Source of the DNA: Variovorax sp. PBS-H4
GTDB lineage: Bacteria > Pseudomonadota > Gammaproteobacteria > Burkholderiales > Burkholderiaceae_C
Assembly (NCBI RefSeq): GCF_901827205.1
Contig: NZ_LR594675.1
Span: 3,100,001 to 3,164,000, forward strand
DNA: 64,000 nucleotides
Reading direction: 5' to 3'
Below the pieces are notes generated by a model. The model was not told where the DNA came from and did no database searches. It saw only the letters and a program-made list of their open reading frames with translations. The position numbers and the translations under genes were made by a program. Positions 30,013-36,265 of the stretch are shown here, piece by piece (position 1 is the first letter of the stretch; every line of letters begins with the position of its first letter).

Positions 30013-30053
30013 GCTATCAATTTGATAGCGCCGACTGCTATCGTTTTAATAGC
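30013..30053. promoter_or_regulatory. two GCTATC-type palindromes
   Basis: GCTATCAATTTGATAGC (30013-30029) is a perfect palindrome about a central T, and GCTATCGTTTTAATAGC (30037-30053) is an imperfect second copy starting 24 bases on. They lie in the 180-base gap between the 64-aa and 84-aa genes. From memory, TGCTAT...ATAGC elements followed by a GC-rich inverted stretch are frequent in Comamonadaceae genomes near gene ends; here they could be an operator pair or such a host-derived repeat. Confidence 0.5.
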
Positions 30054-30111
30054 ACGCCAGCGTGTCCAGTCGTGGCCTCAGTGCGGACCCAGTCCCAGTT
30101 CGGGACTGAAA

Positions 30112-30366
30112 TCAGTTTTGAATCTGAACCGGAGTCGAGGCCGGCGCGTAGCGGTAGATCCACTTCTGGGCCACCTGCTCGGCCATGGCCTGGGCGTAGG
30201 CCTCGGCCAGGTAGAGCTCGTCCTCGAAGGTCTGGACGCGATTGCAGGCGACGAAGTAGTCGTGATCGCCCGTGTGGTCCTCGTCGTGGTCGTAGGCGGC
30301 CAGGCGCTCACGTGCGATGGCCAGGTCCAGGCGGATTGCAGGGATGCTGCGGTGCTCGATTTCCAT
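30112..30366 (-). CDS. small acidic helical protein (84 aa)
   Basis: An 84-aa protein starting MEIEHRSIPAIRLDLAIARE, followed by the His/Asp-rich DHDEDHTGDHDYF and a long helix (EDELYLAEAYAQAMAEQVAQ). The His-Asp cluster could bind metal. No family recognised. A small inverted repeat AGTCCC/GGGACT (30088-30104) lies beyond its stop. Confidence 0.55.
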   Translation of the reverse strand: MEIEHRSIPAIRLDLAIARERLAAYDHDEDHTGDHDYFVACNRVQTFEDELYLAEAYAQAMAEQVAQKWIYRYAPASTPVQIQN

Positions 30367-30375
30367 GTCAATCTC

Positions 30376-30960
30376 CTAGATCGAGTTCTGCTCGATGCTC
30401 ATGAGCAGGGCCTCGTGGGTCATTCGGATCTCGCCCGCAGCGCGGGTGAGCACATAGACAACGGTGCTGCCGTTGTGGCCTTCCCGGTCGCCGCCCTGGT
30501 GCGGGCTTGCCCCGCGCACCCGCAGCTTGTAGGTCCTCCCGCCGATGGAAAGCAATCCCACCTTCAACGCCTTTTGCAGGAAGGCCTCGCGGTCCCGATC
30601 CCGGTCGTACTCACGCGGGCAGTGCCAGGCCTCGCCGTCAACGACGCCCCAGGCGTCGCCGGCTACCTCGCGCAGCAACCCAACGCGCACCGCGAAGTAG
30701 GTGCGGCGCCCGCGCTCGTCGAGCCGCGCGATCTCGCGCATGGTCTTCGAGCTGGCCGCAACCCACACGCCGTTCACGCGCTCCTCATATCTTGGAGATA
30801 TGTCCACCACGGCAGCATCGTTCTGCGGTGCAGTGGCCATCGAACCGACCAGGTGCACAAACCCGCGCCGATCCACCACCTCATAGCCGCTTCTCGGCCC
30901 GCCGTTCGGGCTGGCCGATTTGGCTTTGCCGTTCGCGGTCAGTTGTCGAGGTTGCTTCAT
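30376..30960 (-). CDS. hypothetical protein (194 aa)
   Basis: A 194-aa basic protein starting MKQPRQLTANGKAKSASPNG. The core SKTMREIARLDERGRRTYFA then VRVGLLREVAGDAWGVVDG and a C-terminal TVVYVLTRAAGEIRMTHEAL segment suggest an alpha/beta fold, but I recognise no family. An ATG at codon 41 is an alternative start. Codons about 53-58 contain CATATCTTGGAGATATG, a 17-bp palindrome almost identical to one in the leader of the 31116-31949 gene, so the gene may carry an internal operator. Confidence 0.6.
   Translation of the reverse strand: MKQPRQLTANGKAKSASPNGGPRSGYEVVDRRGFVHLVGSMATAPQNDAAVVDISPRYEERVNGVWVAASSKTMREIARLDERGRRTYFAVRVGLLREVAGDAWGVVDGEAWHCPREYDRDRDREAFLQKALKVGLLSIGGRTYKLRVRGASPHQGGDREGHNGSTVVYVLTRAAGEIRMTHEALLMSIEQNSI
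30786..30802. promoter_or_regulatory. TATCTYGGAGATA palindrome, copy 2 (intragenic)
   Basis: CATATCTTGGAGATATG, arms CATATCT/AGATATG around TGG. It shares the 13-base core TATCTYGGAGATA with the copy at 31977-31993. It sits inside the coding sequence of the 194-aa gene, about 160 bases after its first ATG. Confidence 0.5.
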
Positions 30961-31000
30961 GGCTCGATCTCGTTCGTTGATGCGTGAGAAACCAGGGCCC

Positions 31001-31107
31001 CGTCAACGACGGGGCCAACATCAGGGTCAAACCGCCCCGACAACGGCAAAATCCCCGACAACGTCAACTCCCACGCCGACTCTCGATCGGCGCTGACGTT
31101 GTCGGGG
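31001..31107. repeat. cluster of inverted dispersed motifs and hairpins after the first early gene
   Basis: The region between the first early gene and the 194-aa gene has a GGCCCCGTC/GACGGGGCC hairpin (about 31003-31023), a near copy CCCCGACAACGGC (31035-31047), an exact CCCCGACAACGTCA (31053-31066) and, facing it, TGACGTTGTCGGGG (31094-31107). The last two form a perfect 14-bp inverted repeat enclosing a smaller CGCCGA/TCGGCG stem. It is the only place in the window where the motif occurs in both orientations. A role in termination, processing or protein binding at the end of the first gene is likely. Confidence 0.8.
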
Positions 31108-31115
31108 TTGGCCAG

Positions 31116-31949
31116 TCAGGCGGCGTCCGTGATCTTCATTTCCGCCAGCAGTTCGGCGTCGTCGTCCTTGGCGAAAATGCGCTTCGCCTCGGCGGCAATC
31201 TGGCGCAGCAGGTCAAGCTCTGCCATCAGCTGTGCCTGCTCATCGGCAATCAGTTGCGCATCGTCGGCGGCCGCCGCTTCCTGCTCTGCCTGCTCTGCGG
31301 CCGCTTCAGCATCGGCGGCCGCTTGGCCAACCGCCGCAGTCAGCGCCTTGAAATACTGCGCCTTGATCTTCCCGTAGGAATCCTCGGACAGTGCGAACTC
31401 ATCGCACGCCGCCTTGATCTTGGCGAACATCTCGTCGCGGCCAGCCGGGTTGACCGTGGCACCCTCACTGGTGAAGTTCAGGCAAGCATTCACAGCCACC
31501 TTCACGCACTTGTCGCCCGCGTCTTTGGCTTCGGCGACGGTTTCCCAGAAGGGAAGGGCGACGCGCTCCATCTTGAGGGCCAGCGGGCCCGGTTCGCCGT
31601 CGCCCGCATTGCCAGCGTTCTCCACGGGCATGCCCTCGCCAAAGGCGACGCGCACCTTGATGACTGCCGATCGGATGGTGGAAAGGTTCGATGCACCCTT
31701 TCCCGCGTTGCCGATGGCTTCGCGCAGCGGCCCGACAACGTCGGAAACAGTCTCTTTGTGGATGACCCGCAGGACTGCGCGGGTCATGCTGCCCGTGAGG
31801 GCTTTTGCCGCGCTCGACAAATCGCCGAGGTGCGCGCCAGCGGTCCCGATGACTGCGGCAATGTTTGCGAGGGTCGCGCTTTCGAGTTCTTGGCGCGTCG
31901 AATTGATCGCCTTTTGGCTCGGAGCAGAGATAATCACAGACTTGGACAT
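31116..31949 (-). CDS. first gene of the leftward early operon (277 aa, function unknown)
   Basis: A 277-aa protein from the ATG at 31949, preceded by AAAGGAATTGACC; an in-frame TTG lies six bases upstream. It begins MSKSVIISAPSQKAINSTRQ, is Ala-rich and largely helical, and ends with a long acidic coiled coil (AAADAEAAAEQAEQEAAAAD onward, then AQLMAELDLLRQIAAEAKRI). I recognise no family. As the first gene behind the repressor-controlled leftward promoter it occupies the place of lambda N/cro-type regulators, but nothing in it looks like a DNA-binding domain; it may be an early host-takeover or antitermination-type factor. Confidence 0.75.
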   Translation of the reverse strand: MSKSVIISAPSQKAINSTRQELESATLANIAAVIGTAGAHLGDLSSAAKALTGSMTRAVLRVIHKETVSDVVGPLREAIGNAGKGASNLSTIRSAVIKVRVAFGEGMPVENAGNAGDGEPGPLALKMERVALPFWETVAEAKDAGDKCVKVAVNACLNFTSEGATVNPAGRDEMFAKIKAACDEFALSEDSYGKIKAQYFKALTAAVGQAAADAEAAAEQAEQEAAAADDAQLIADEQAQLMAELDLLRQIAAEAKRIFAKDDDAELLAEMKITDAA

Positions 31950-31976
31950 GGTCAATTCCTTTACTTTCCTTTGCTA

Positions 31977-31993
31977 CTTATCTCGGAGATAAG
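31977..31993. promoter_or_regulatory. TATCTYGGAGATA palindrome, copy 1 (5' leader)
   Basis: CTTATCTCGGAGATAAG, a perfect 17-bp palindrome about the central G, 28 bases upstream of the first early gene's ATG on the minus strand. Its core recurs at 30786-30802. It could be an operator or an mRNA stem near the ribosome site. Confidence 0.6.
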
Positions 31994-31997
31994 TGCC

Positions 31998-32027
31998 TCA
32001 GACGACGGTGCGATATGCACCAGGCAA
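31998..32027 (-). CDS. possible leader peptide (9 aa)
   Basis: A strong GGGAGGAG ribosome site (minus strand, about 32031-32038) has no gene behind it other than a TTG-initiated 9-codon frame, MPGAYRTVV, ending at 31998, just before the TATCTYGGAGATA palindrome. A translated short leader ahead of a hairpin would suit attenuation of the first early gene. Speculative. Confidence 0.25.
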   Translation of the reverse strand: MPGAYRTVV

Positions 32028-32073
32028 AGCTCCTCCCTTAGGCCACGACAGTGGCTTTGTCAGGGTGGAGCAC

Positions 32074-32094
32074 GCGCCTACGGGATGTAGGCGC
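32074..32094. promoter_or_regulatory. GCGCCTAC/GTAGGCGC inverted repeat
   Basis: GCGCCTAC-GGGAT-GTAGGCGC, 8-bp perfect arms, in the leader of the leftward transcript. The same arms recur in opposite order at 32355-32370 (GTAGGCGCACGCCTAC), so this may be a second protein-binding sequence of the control region. Confidence 0.5.
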
Positions 32095-32112
32095 GGCCCA
32101 TGGGAAGAACAT

Positions 32113-32130
32113 TAGGTGACTAGTCACCTA
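32113..32130. promoter_or_regulatory. 18-bp perfect palindrome TAGGTGACTAGTCACCTA
   Basis: A perfect 18-bp palindrome about 32 bases downstream of the -10 of the leftward promoter, so it lies in the early transcribed leader. Likely an operator for a dimeric regulator; the protein that binds it cannot be named. Confidence 0.6.
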
Positions 32131-32161
32131 GTAGCGGGTCCGATCACCTCGCTGTGCATCC

Positions 32162-32191
32162 ATTATAGGGCACTGTGCATGCTCTGTGCAA
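32162..32191 (-). promoter_or_regulatory. leftward early promoter (sigma70-type)
   Basis: On the minus strand TTGCAC (32191-32186), an 18-base spacer (17 if the -10 is read as CTATAA) and TATAAT (32167-32162). The spacer contains CACTGTGCA, and a related CTCTGTGCA overlaps the -35, both copies of the repeated operator, so repressor binding would block RNA polymerase. It drives the 31116-31949 gene and probably the whole left arm. Confidence 0.75.
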
Positions 32192-32450
32192 GGGTTAACC
32201 CTCAAAAGACCGTGAAAAGAGCAGGATAAGTGTAAATGTCTGTAACCGTGCCGTTGACGGGTACACTTTTCATGATGTGGGACGCGGGCGGCGGGCTCCA
32301 GGCCTCCAAAACGCCGGCCAGTTTTTTCAAAACTTTTGCACAGTGCACATCTTTGTAGGCGCACGCCTACGCGACTAGCACAAAAACCAACACTGTGCGC
32401 AAAAAGAGCTTTACACACACTGCACAGTCGGGTATAGTGCGTGCACTGTC
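32170..32450. promoter_or_regulatory. repeated TGCACAGTG-type operators
   Basis: Related sequences occur at 32170-32178 (GCACTGTGC), 32182-32190 (CTCTGTGCA), 32337-32349 (TGCACAGTGCACA), 32391-32399 (CACTGTGCG), 32421-32429 (TGCACAGTC) and 32441-32450 (GTGCACTGTC). They cover both divergent promoters. This multi-operator arrangement fits control by the repressor encoded just to the right. A further inverted pair, AAGTGTA/TACACTT, flanks about 32228-32269. Confidence 0.65.
32410..32438 (+). promoter_or_regulatory. rightward promoter of the repressor gene
   Basis: TTTACA (32410-32415), a 17-base spacer and TATAGT (32433-32438); the spacer contains TGCACAGTC, an operator copy, so the repressor probably controls its own synthesis. 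The predicted transcript has a short leader of about 30 bases with no recognisable Shine-Dalgarno sequence before the ATG at 32475. Confidence 0.75.
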
Positions 32451-32474
32451 ATAAATAAGCCACATAATATTTTT

Positions 32475-33278
32475 ATGCGTGAACTAAAGGACTACGTCGA
32501 CGAGGTGATCCTCAACGGAAAGAGCATCAAGAGCCAGGCCGAAGCGGCAAAAGTTAACGTTTCGACACTGCGCAGGCTCGTGCTGAAGGATCCTCGCTAT
32601 GACGAGGCAAAACGCGAGGGTAAGATTGCTACTAAGGACTTCAGCCCGCCCGAAGCTCTTCGTAAATCGGACCTGGTGGTAGGCATTGTCAGCGGAACGA
32701 TGACCATTCCGGAAGCGATGAGCAAATACGGGCTGAATGATTCCGCTGTGCGCGCCCGAGTGAAGAAGGCCTACCCCGACTTTTTCTCGCGCCGCAATTG
32801 GACGGTCACTTCTCCGCGAGAAACGAATGAGGCAATTAACGTGCCCAGCTCTCACACAGGACCAGTCACTCCAAGAGGAGTGCTCCCTGTGATTACCTGG
32901 GAACAAGCAGGCGACTGGTCGCCAGAGCTAGGAGACATCCCGACCGACGAATCCACCGAGTGGATGGCGTCGCCGGTGCCCAGCAGCCAGCACAGCTACA
33001 TCCTTCCGATCCTGGACAACGCGATGACGGCGCCGCCAGGCGCAGCGCGATCCTTCCCGATCGGCAGCAAGATCTTCGTCGACTGCGCACCGCGCGAGCC
33101 GGTGGAGGGCGACAGGGTCGTTGCCAGGGTGAGGGCCAGCGGCGAGATGGTGTTCCGCATCTACCACGTTGTCGGTGGCGGGACTCCGTGGCTGGAGCCT
33201 TTGAACCCCATGCACCTGCCGATCCGCGAGGAGTTCAAGGTCATCGGGCACGTGTTCGGCAAGTGGGAGGACGCGTGA
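32475..33278 (+). CDS. S24/LexA-fold phage repressor without catalytic dyad (267 aa)
   Basis: A 267-aa protein. The C-terminal domain (about residues 160-267) follows the P22 c2-type S24 fold: AMTAP, SFPIGSKIFVDC, PVEGDRVVARV, EPLNPMHLPI and a GHV-x-x-KW end. At the catalytic Ser of GDSM the sequence has DNAM (A183), and at the general-base Lys of TFKxL it has FRIY (R228), so self-cleavage should be impossible, although an EQAGDW sequence resembling the Ala-Gly cleavage site remains (A145-G146). The N-terminus is not a standard XRE domain but has two HTH-like units (SQAEAAKVNVSTLRRLV and IPEAMSKYGLNDSAVRARV). It is the likely lysogeny repressor acting at the TGCACAGTG operators. Confidence 0.85.
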   Translation: MRELKDYVDEVILNGKSIKSQAEAAKVNVSTLRRLVLKDPRYDEAKREGKIATKDFSPPEALRKSDLVVGIVSGTMTIPEAMSKYGLNDSAVRARVKKAYPDFFSRRNWTVTSPRETNEAINVPSSHTGPVTPRGVLPVITWEQAGDWSPELGDIPTDESTEWMASPVPSSQHSYILPILDNAMTAPPGAARSFPIGSKIFVDCAPREPVEGDRVVARVRASGEMVFRIYHVVGGGTPWLEPLNPMHLPIREEFKVIGHVFGKWEDA

Positions 33279-33508
33279 CGTCCAAGTACGACGTCTGGCT
33301 GCACAGGGTGGGCGAAGAGCCCACCTCTGGCTACGGCTACTACCTCAAGGACCTCAAGGAGGTCTACGAGAGGGCGACGGAATGGAGCAGCTTCACCCCG
33401 GCAACCTGCCCGCACGGGGCCATGCTGGGTGGCGCGAAGTGCAATTTGTGCGGAAACATGTTCATGGTGACGGTGCTCCACCCGAACGATCTGGAGGCGT
33501 CTGCGTGA
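33275..33508 (+). CDS. small Cys-containing protein downstream of repressor (77 aa)
   Basis: A 77-aa protein from a GTG that overlaps the repressor stop (GTGA), with GGGAGG upstream. It contains YGYYLKDLKEVYERATEW and a possible zinc or redox motif, CPHGAMLGGAKCNLCG. No family recognised. Being cotranscribed with the repressor, it is likely expressed in the lysogen and may serve exclusion or host benefit. Confidence 0.6.
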   Translation: MTSKYDVWLHRVGEEPTSGYGYYLKDLKEVYERATEWSSFTPATCPHGAMLGGAKCNLCGNMFMVTVLHPNDLEASA

Positions 33509-33900
33509 GGGCCCTCTGCGCCCTTTTTGCCGCCCTGGTCACCGGCTGCGCGCCGCCGCTACTGGTCCACACGAAGAGCGAGTTCCGCAAAGTGGGGGAG
33601 CAGGTGGGCTACGCGTCCGCCTGCGGCAACTACGCGCAGATCGCGCGATTCTGGGACGAGCACGCGCGCAAGATGGAGGTCGACGGGCAGGGCGCGTCGC
33701 ACATGACCATCATCCCGGAGGAGAGCAGGGCGGAGATCGTGGTCGGAAAGGGCCCGTATTTCGCCCTGATGGACCTCAAGGACGCTGGGGGCAGCCGCAC
33801 GACCTTGACCAGCTTCGTGGCGGGCCCGTACTTCATCGAGCCGGTGAGGGGGTGGGAGCGCCAGATCGTGCAGAACTACCCCTGCAAAGGTACCACTTGA
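33505..33900 (+). CDS. lysogen-expressed lipoprotein (131 aa)
   Basis: A 131-aa protein from a GTG overlapping the previous stop, with GGAGG upstream. It begins VRALCALFAALVTGCAPPLL: a short hydrophobic segment ending in the lipobox VTGC (Cys15), so it should be lipidated. The mature part has SACGNYAQIARFWDEHARKM and a beta-rich C-terminal half. No family recognised. Third gene of the repressor cassette and followed by a strong terminator; a superinfection-exclusion or lysogenic-conversion role is a reasonable hypothesis. Confidence 0.65.
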   Translation: MRALCALFAALVTGCAPPLLVHTKSEFRKVGEQVGYASACGNYAQIARFWDEHARKMEVDGQGASHMTIIPEESRAEIVVGKGPYFALMDLKDAGGSRTTLTSFVAGPYFIEPVRGWERQIVQNYPCKGTT

Positions 33901-33971
33901 CCTCCAGAAGAGTGCGCAGACCGGGCCGGTCGAGGCCCAATCCGGCCCCAAAACCACCTGAAAAATGACCG

Positions 33972-33997
33972 AAACGCCCCACATTTGGGGCGTTTTT
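33972..33997. terminator. strong bidirectional rho-independent terminator
   Basis: AAACGCCCC-acattt-GGGGCGTTTTT: a perfect 8-9 bp stem, with a T-run after it and an A-run before it, so it works on both strands. It closes the repressor-lipoprotein cassette and separates it from the late operon that begins at 34033. Confidence 0.9.
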
Positions 33998-34032
33998 CAT
34001 TGGAAACGGGTCAAATTCGCCCGGATTTGACC

Positions 34033-34067
34033 GGGGATTGACGATTTCCGGGCCGTGGCTCTAGTTT
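34033..34067 (+). promoter_or_regulatory. late element 1 (GGGGATTG-20-CTAGTTT), upstream of packaging genes
   Basis: GGGGATTG (34033-34040) followed after 20 bases by CTAGTTT (34061-34067) and CGGGGCCAACAACAAG. In sigma70 terms it reads TTGACG-18-TAGTTT, the most promoter-like of the six elements, 41 bases before the first late gene at 34108. Together with the terminator at 33972 this marks the start of the late region. Confidence 0.65.
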
Positions 34068-34107
34068 CGGGGCCAACAACAAGAAGCCACCTCAAGGTGG
34101 ACGGTTC

Positions 34108-34548
34108 ATGGCCCTTCCCGCACTCCCTCCGGCTTCGGCCGGAGGCTCTTCTCGCAAAGTCCAAGCCACCCACAGCCTTCAGATCGACCTGACGGGCATG
34201 CCGGTGACGCAGCTGCTCGAGTTGCGCGCGCTGATCGACGAGAAGTTGCCGGTCAAGGACCTCAAGGACATCGATCTCAATCGCGAGCTCGTGCTGCAGA
34301 TGCTGCAGACGCAGCAGCTGCAGGCGAACGTGCTCAAGGAGGACGAGACGCCGGCCAACCAGCGCGCGCAGGTCGCCAACGCGGTCGCCGGGATCATCTC
34401 GCAGCTCGCGCAGCTGCAGGCCAAGGTCTACACCAGCGAGCGCCTGAAGCGCATCGAGACGGCGCTGATCGACACCCTGCAGGAGCTGCCGAAAGAGGCC
34501 CAGAACGTGTTCCTGGAGCGCTACGAGGTGGCGTTGAAGGATGTCTGA
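34108..34548 (+). CDS. probable terminase small subunit (146 aa)
   Basis: A 146-aa protein starting MALPALPPASAGGSSRKVQA. Predicted helical, with ALIDEKLPVKDLKDIDLNRE, then a Gln/Leu helix (LVLQMLQTQQLQANVLKED) and ERLKRIETALIDTLQELPKE. No clear DNA-binding motif, but its size, helical nature and position, first late gene and overlapping terL by 8 bases, fit a terminase small subunit. Assignment is by position. Confidence 0.65.
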   Translation: MALPALPPASAGGSSRKVQATHSLQIDLTGMPVTQLLELRALIDEKLPVKDLKDIDLNRELVLQMLQTQQLQANVLKEDETPANQRAQVANAVAGIISQLAQLQAKVYTSERLKRIETALIDTLQELPKEAQNVFLERYEVALKDV

Positions 34549-36265
34549 CCAGATCACGCGCCTGCATCTTCAGCGCCTGAAGATGGCCACGACGGGCAAG
34601 CTCACGCGGCGCGACCTTGCCAAGTGGGTGGAGACCGAGACCTTCATCAACGGCAAGCCCTACAGCTTCAAGGACCACGAATTTCAGGAACGGATCCTCA
34701 GCGACGAGTCGCAGATCACCGTGACGCGCAAGTGCTCGCAGGTTGGGATGTCGGAGACGTCGCTGCGCCTGGCGCTTGGCCTGGTGTCGATCATGCAGAA
34801 CTTCTCGCTGATCTACGTCTTCCCGACGGCGACGTTCGCCAAGCTCTACGTCAAGACGCGCCTTGACCCGATCATCAACGGCAGCCCGTTCCTGCGCTCG
34901 GCGGTGCGCTCGAGCGACTCGGGCGCGGACTCGGCGGAGGTGAAGCAGCTGGGCTCGGGCGGCTTCCTCTACTTCCGCGGCGCGAGCTCGGACACCGCGG
35001 CGATCTCGGTGGCGGCGGACGCCATCATCTACGACGAGTACGACTTCGCCGACCAGGAGATCGCCGGGCAGTTCCAGTCGCGCCTGACGCACTCGCCGCA
35101 CAAGATCCGCGCCTACCTCTCGACGCCCAGCGTGCCGGGCGGCCCGATCGACGCGGCCTTCCAGGACAGCCGCCGGCACTGGAATTTCGTGCGCTGCCAC
35201 CATTGCGGGCACCGCTTCTGCCCGAGCTACCTGGACCACGTCAAGATCCCGGGCTACGACGACGAGCTGCGCAGGATCACGAAGTCGACGCTTGCGCGCA
35301 TCCGCTACAAGGAGGCGGTGCTGCTGTGCCCGCACTGCGGCAAGATCCCGAGCCTGCAGCCCGAGCACCGCGAGTGGGTGATCGAGAACCCGACCGAGAA
35401 CCACATCGCGACCGGCTACCAGGTGCAGCCGTTCGATGCGCCCAACATCATCGACGTGCCCTACCTGGTGCAGGCCTCCACCGGCTACGGGCGCTGGGCG
35501 GACTTCATCAACTTCGGCCTTGGCCTGCCTGCGGAGGACGCCGACAGCGGCATCACGCCGCAGGACGTGGACGCGGCCATGATCGAGATGGACTCGAGCC
35601 CGTTCCACACGCACGTGATCGGCGGGGACATGGGCCTGATCTGCCGCCTGTTCGTGGCGGGCGTCACCTCGCGCGACGAGCTCATCATCGTGCACACCGA
35701 GCAGATCCCGATCGGCGACTTCCGCCGGCGCTACGCGGAGCTCGCGCGCCAGTACCGGGTCACCTCCAAGGTGCTGGATGCGCAGCCCTACGTGGAGACG
35801 CTGCTGAACCTGCAGGAGCACGACTTCAACCTGTTCGCCGCCTACTTCGTGACGAAGAAGGGCATCGCAATCTACGACACCGTCTCGCGCGAGGAGAACG
35901 CGGCCGAGGGCAAGACGGCGCTGCGCCAGATCTCGGTCAACAAGCACCCCGCGCTTGACATGATCCTGGACGAGCTGCGCGGCGGGCGCATCAAGATCCG
36001 GCGCACGAAGGACGCCAAGGACATCAAGGACCAGCTCACCGCGTCGAAGCGCTCGAAGAAGGTGACGGAGGACGGGCAGCTGTCGATCTGGAACAAGCCG
36101 AGCCACGGCGACGACCACTTCCACTACGCGCTGCTGTACACCTGGCTGGCCGCGCAGATCCGCGGCGCAGCCTCGCGCGGCTACGGCCAGGCGCCGATGG
36201 TGGGCACCTTCAAGCTGCGGCCGCCCAAGTCGGAGCAGGCGCGCAGCGGGACGGGGATGGGATGA
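34541..36265 (+). CDS. terL: terminase large subunit (GpA-like)
   Basis: A 574-aa protein that packages DNA: an ATPase motor plus a maturation nuclease. The deviant Walker A is RKCSQVGMSE (residues 63-72), where the Lys precedes the loop as in lambda gpA, and Walker B is AIIYDEYD (161-168). Two Cys knuckles, CHHCGHRFC (about 217) and CPHCG (about 260), form a zinc site in the linker, as in GpA-type terminases. The nuclease part has VIGGDMG, VLDAQPY and DDHFHYALLY. Length is typical. It overlaps the small subunit gene and a 44-aa gene by a few bases. Confidence 0.93.
   Translation: MSDQITRLHLQRLKMATTGKLTRRDLAKWVETETFINGKPYSFKDHEFQERILSDESQITVTRKCSQVGMSETSLRLALGLVSIMQNFSLIYVFPTATFAKLYVKTRLDPIINGSPFLRSAVRSSDSGADSAEVKQLGSGGFLYFRGASSDTAAISVAADAIIYDEYDFADQEIAGQFQSRLTHSPHKIRAYLSTPSVPGGPIDAAFQDSRRHWNFVRCHHCGHRFCPSYLDHVKIPGYDDELRRITKSTLARIRYKEAVLLCPHCGKIPSLQPEHREWVIENPTENHIATGYQVQPFDAPNIIDVPYLVQASTGYGRWADFINFGLGLPAEDADSGITPQDVDAAMIEMDSSPFHTHVIGGDMGLICRLFVAGVTSRDELIIVHTEQIPIGDFRRRYAELARQYRVTSKVLDAQPYVETLLNLQEHDFNLFAAYFVTKKGIAIYDTVSREENAAEGKTALRQISVNKHPALDMILDELRGGRIKIRRTKDAKDIKDQLTASKRSKKVTEDGQLSIWNKPSHGDDHFHYALLYTWLAAQIRGAASRGYGQAPMVGTFKLRPPKSEQARSGTGMG

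Larger units (their letters stand above)
1325..31107 (-). repeat. dispersed 13-14 bp asymmetric motif of the left arm
   Basis: Exact CCCCGACAACGTC on the minus strand (plus GACGTTGTCGGGG) at 1325-1337, 11688-11700, 11706-11718, 14450-14462, 16618-16630, 17214-17226, 19061-19073, 23363-23375, 25240-25252, 29381-29393 and 31095-31107, with one exact copy in the opposite orientation at 31053-31065. One-mismatch GGCGTTGTCGGGG at 11670, 21601 and 29258, GACCTTGTCGGGG at 17663 and 20451; shorter matches at 4690, 15382 and 24742. Most are preceded by T, giving CCCCGACAACGTCA in transcript sense. I found none in the late arm. Copies occur in gaps, at gene starts and inside genes in more than one reading frame (PDNV or APTT), so DNA or RNA, not protein, is under selection. 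Confidence 0.9.

Noticed and set aside
31731..31742. CCCGACAACGTC inside the first early gene as a motif copy in reverse orientation
   Set aside because: One base short at the C-run end and within a coding stretch (SDVVGPL); could be chance, so not used in the orientation argument.
32128..32418. 96-codon minus-strand frame in the control region
   Set aside because: It spans both promoters and the operators, has odd composition with many Cys and Arg, no ribosome site and no relation to Cro-like proteins.
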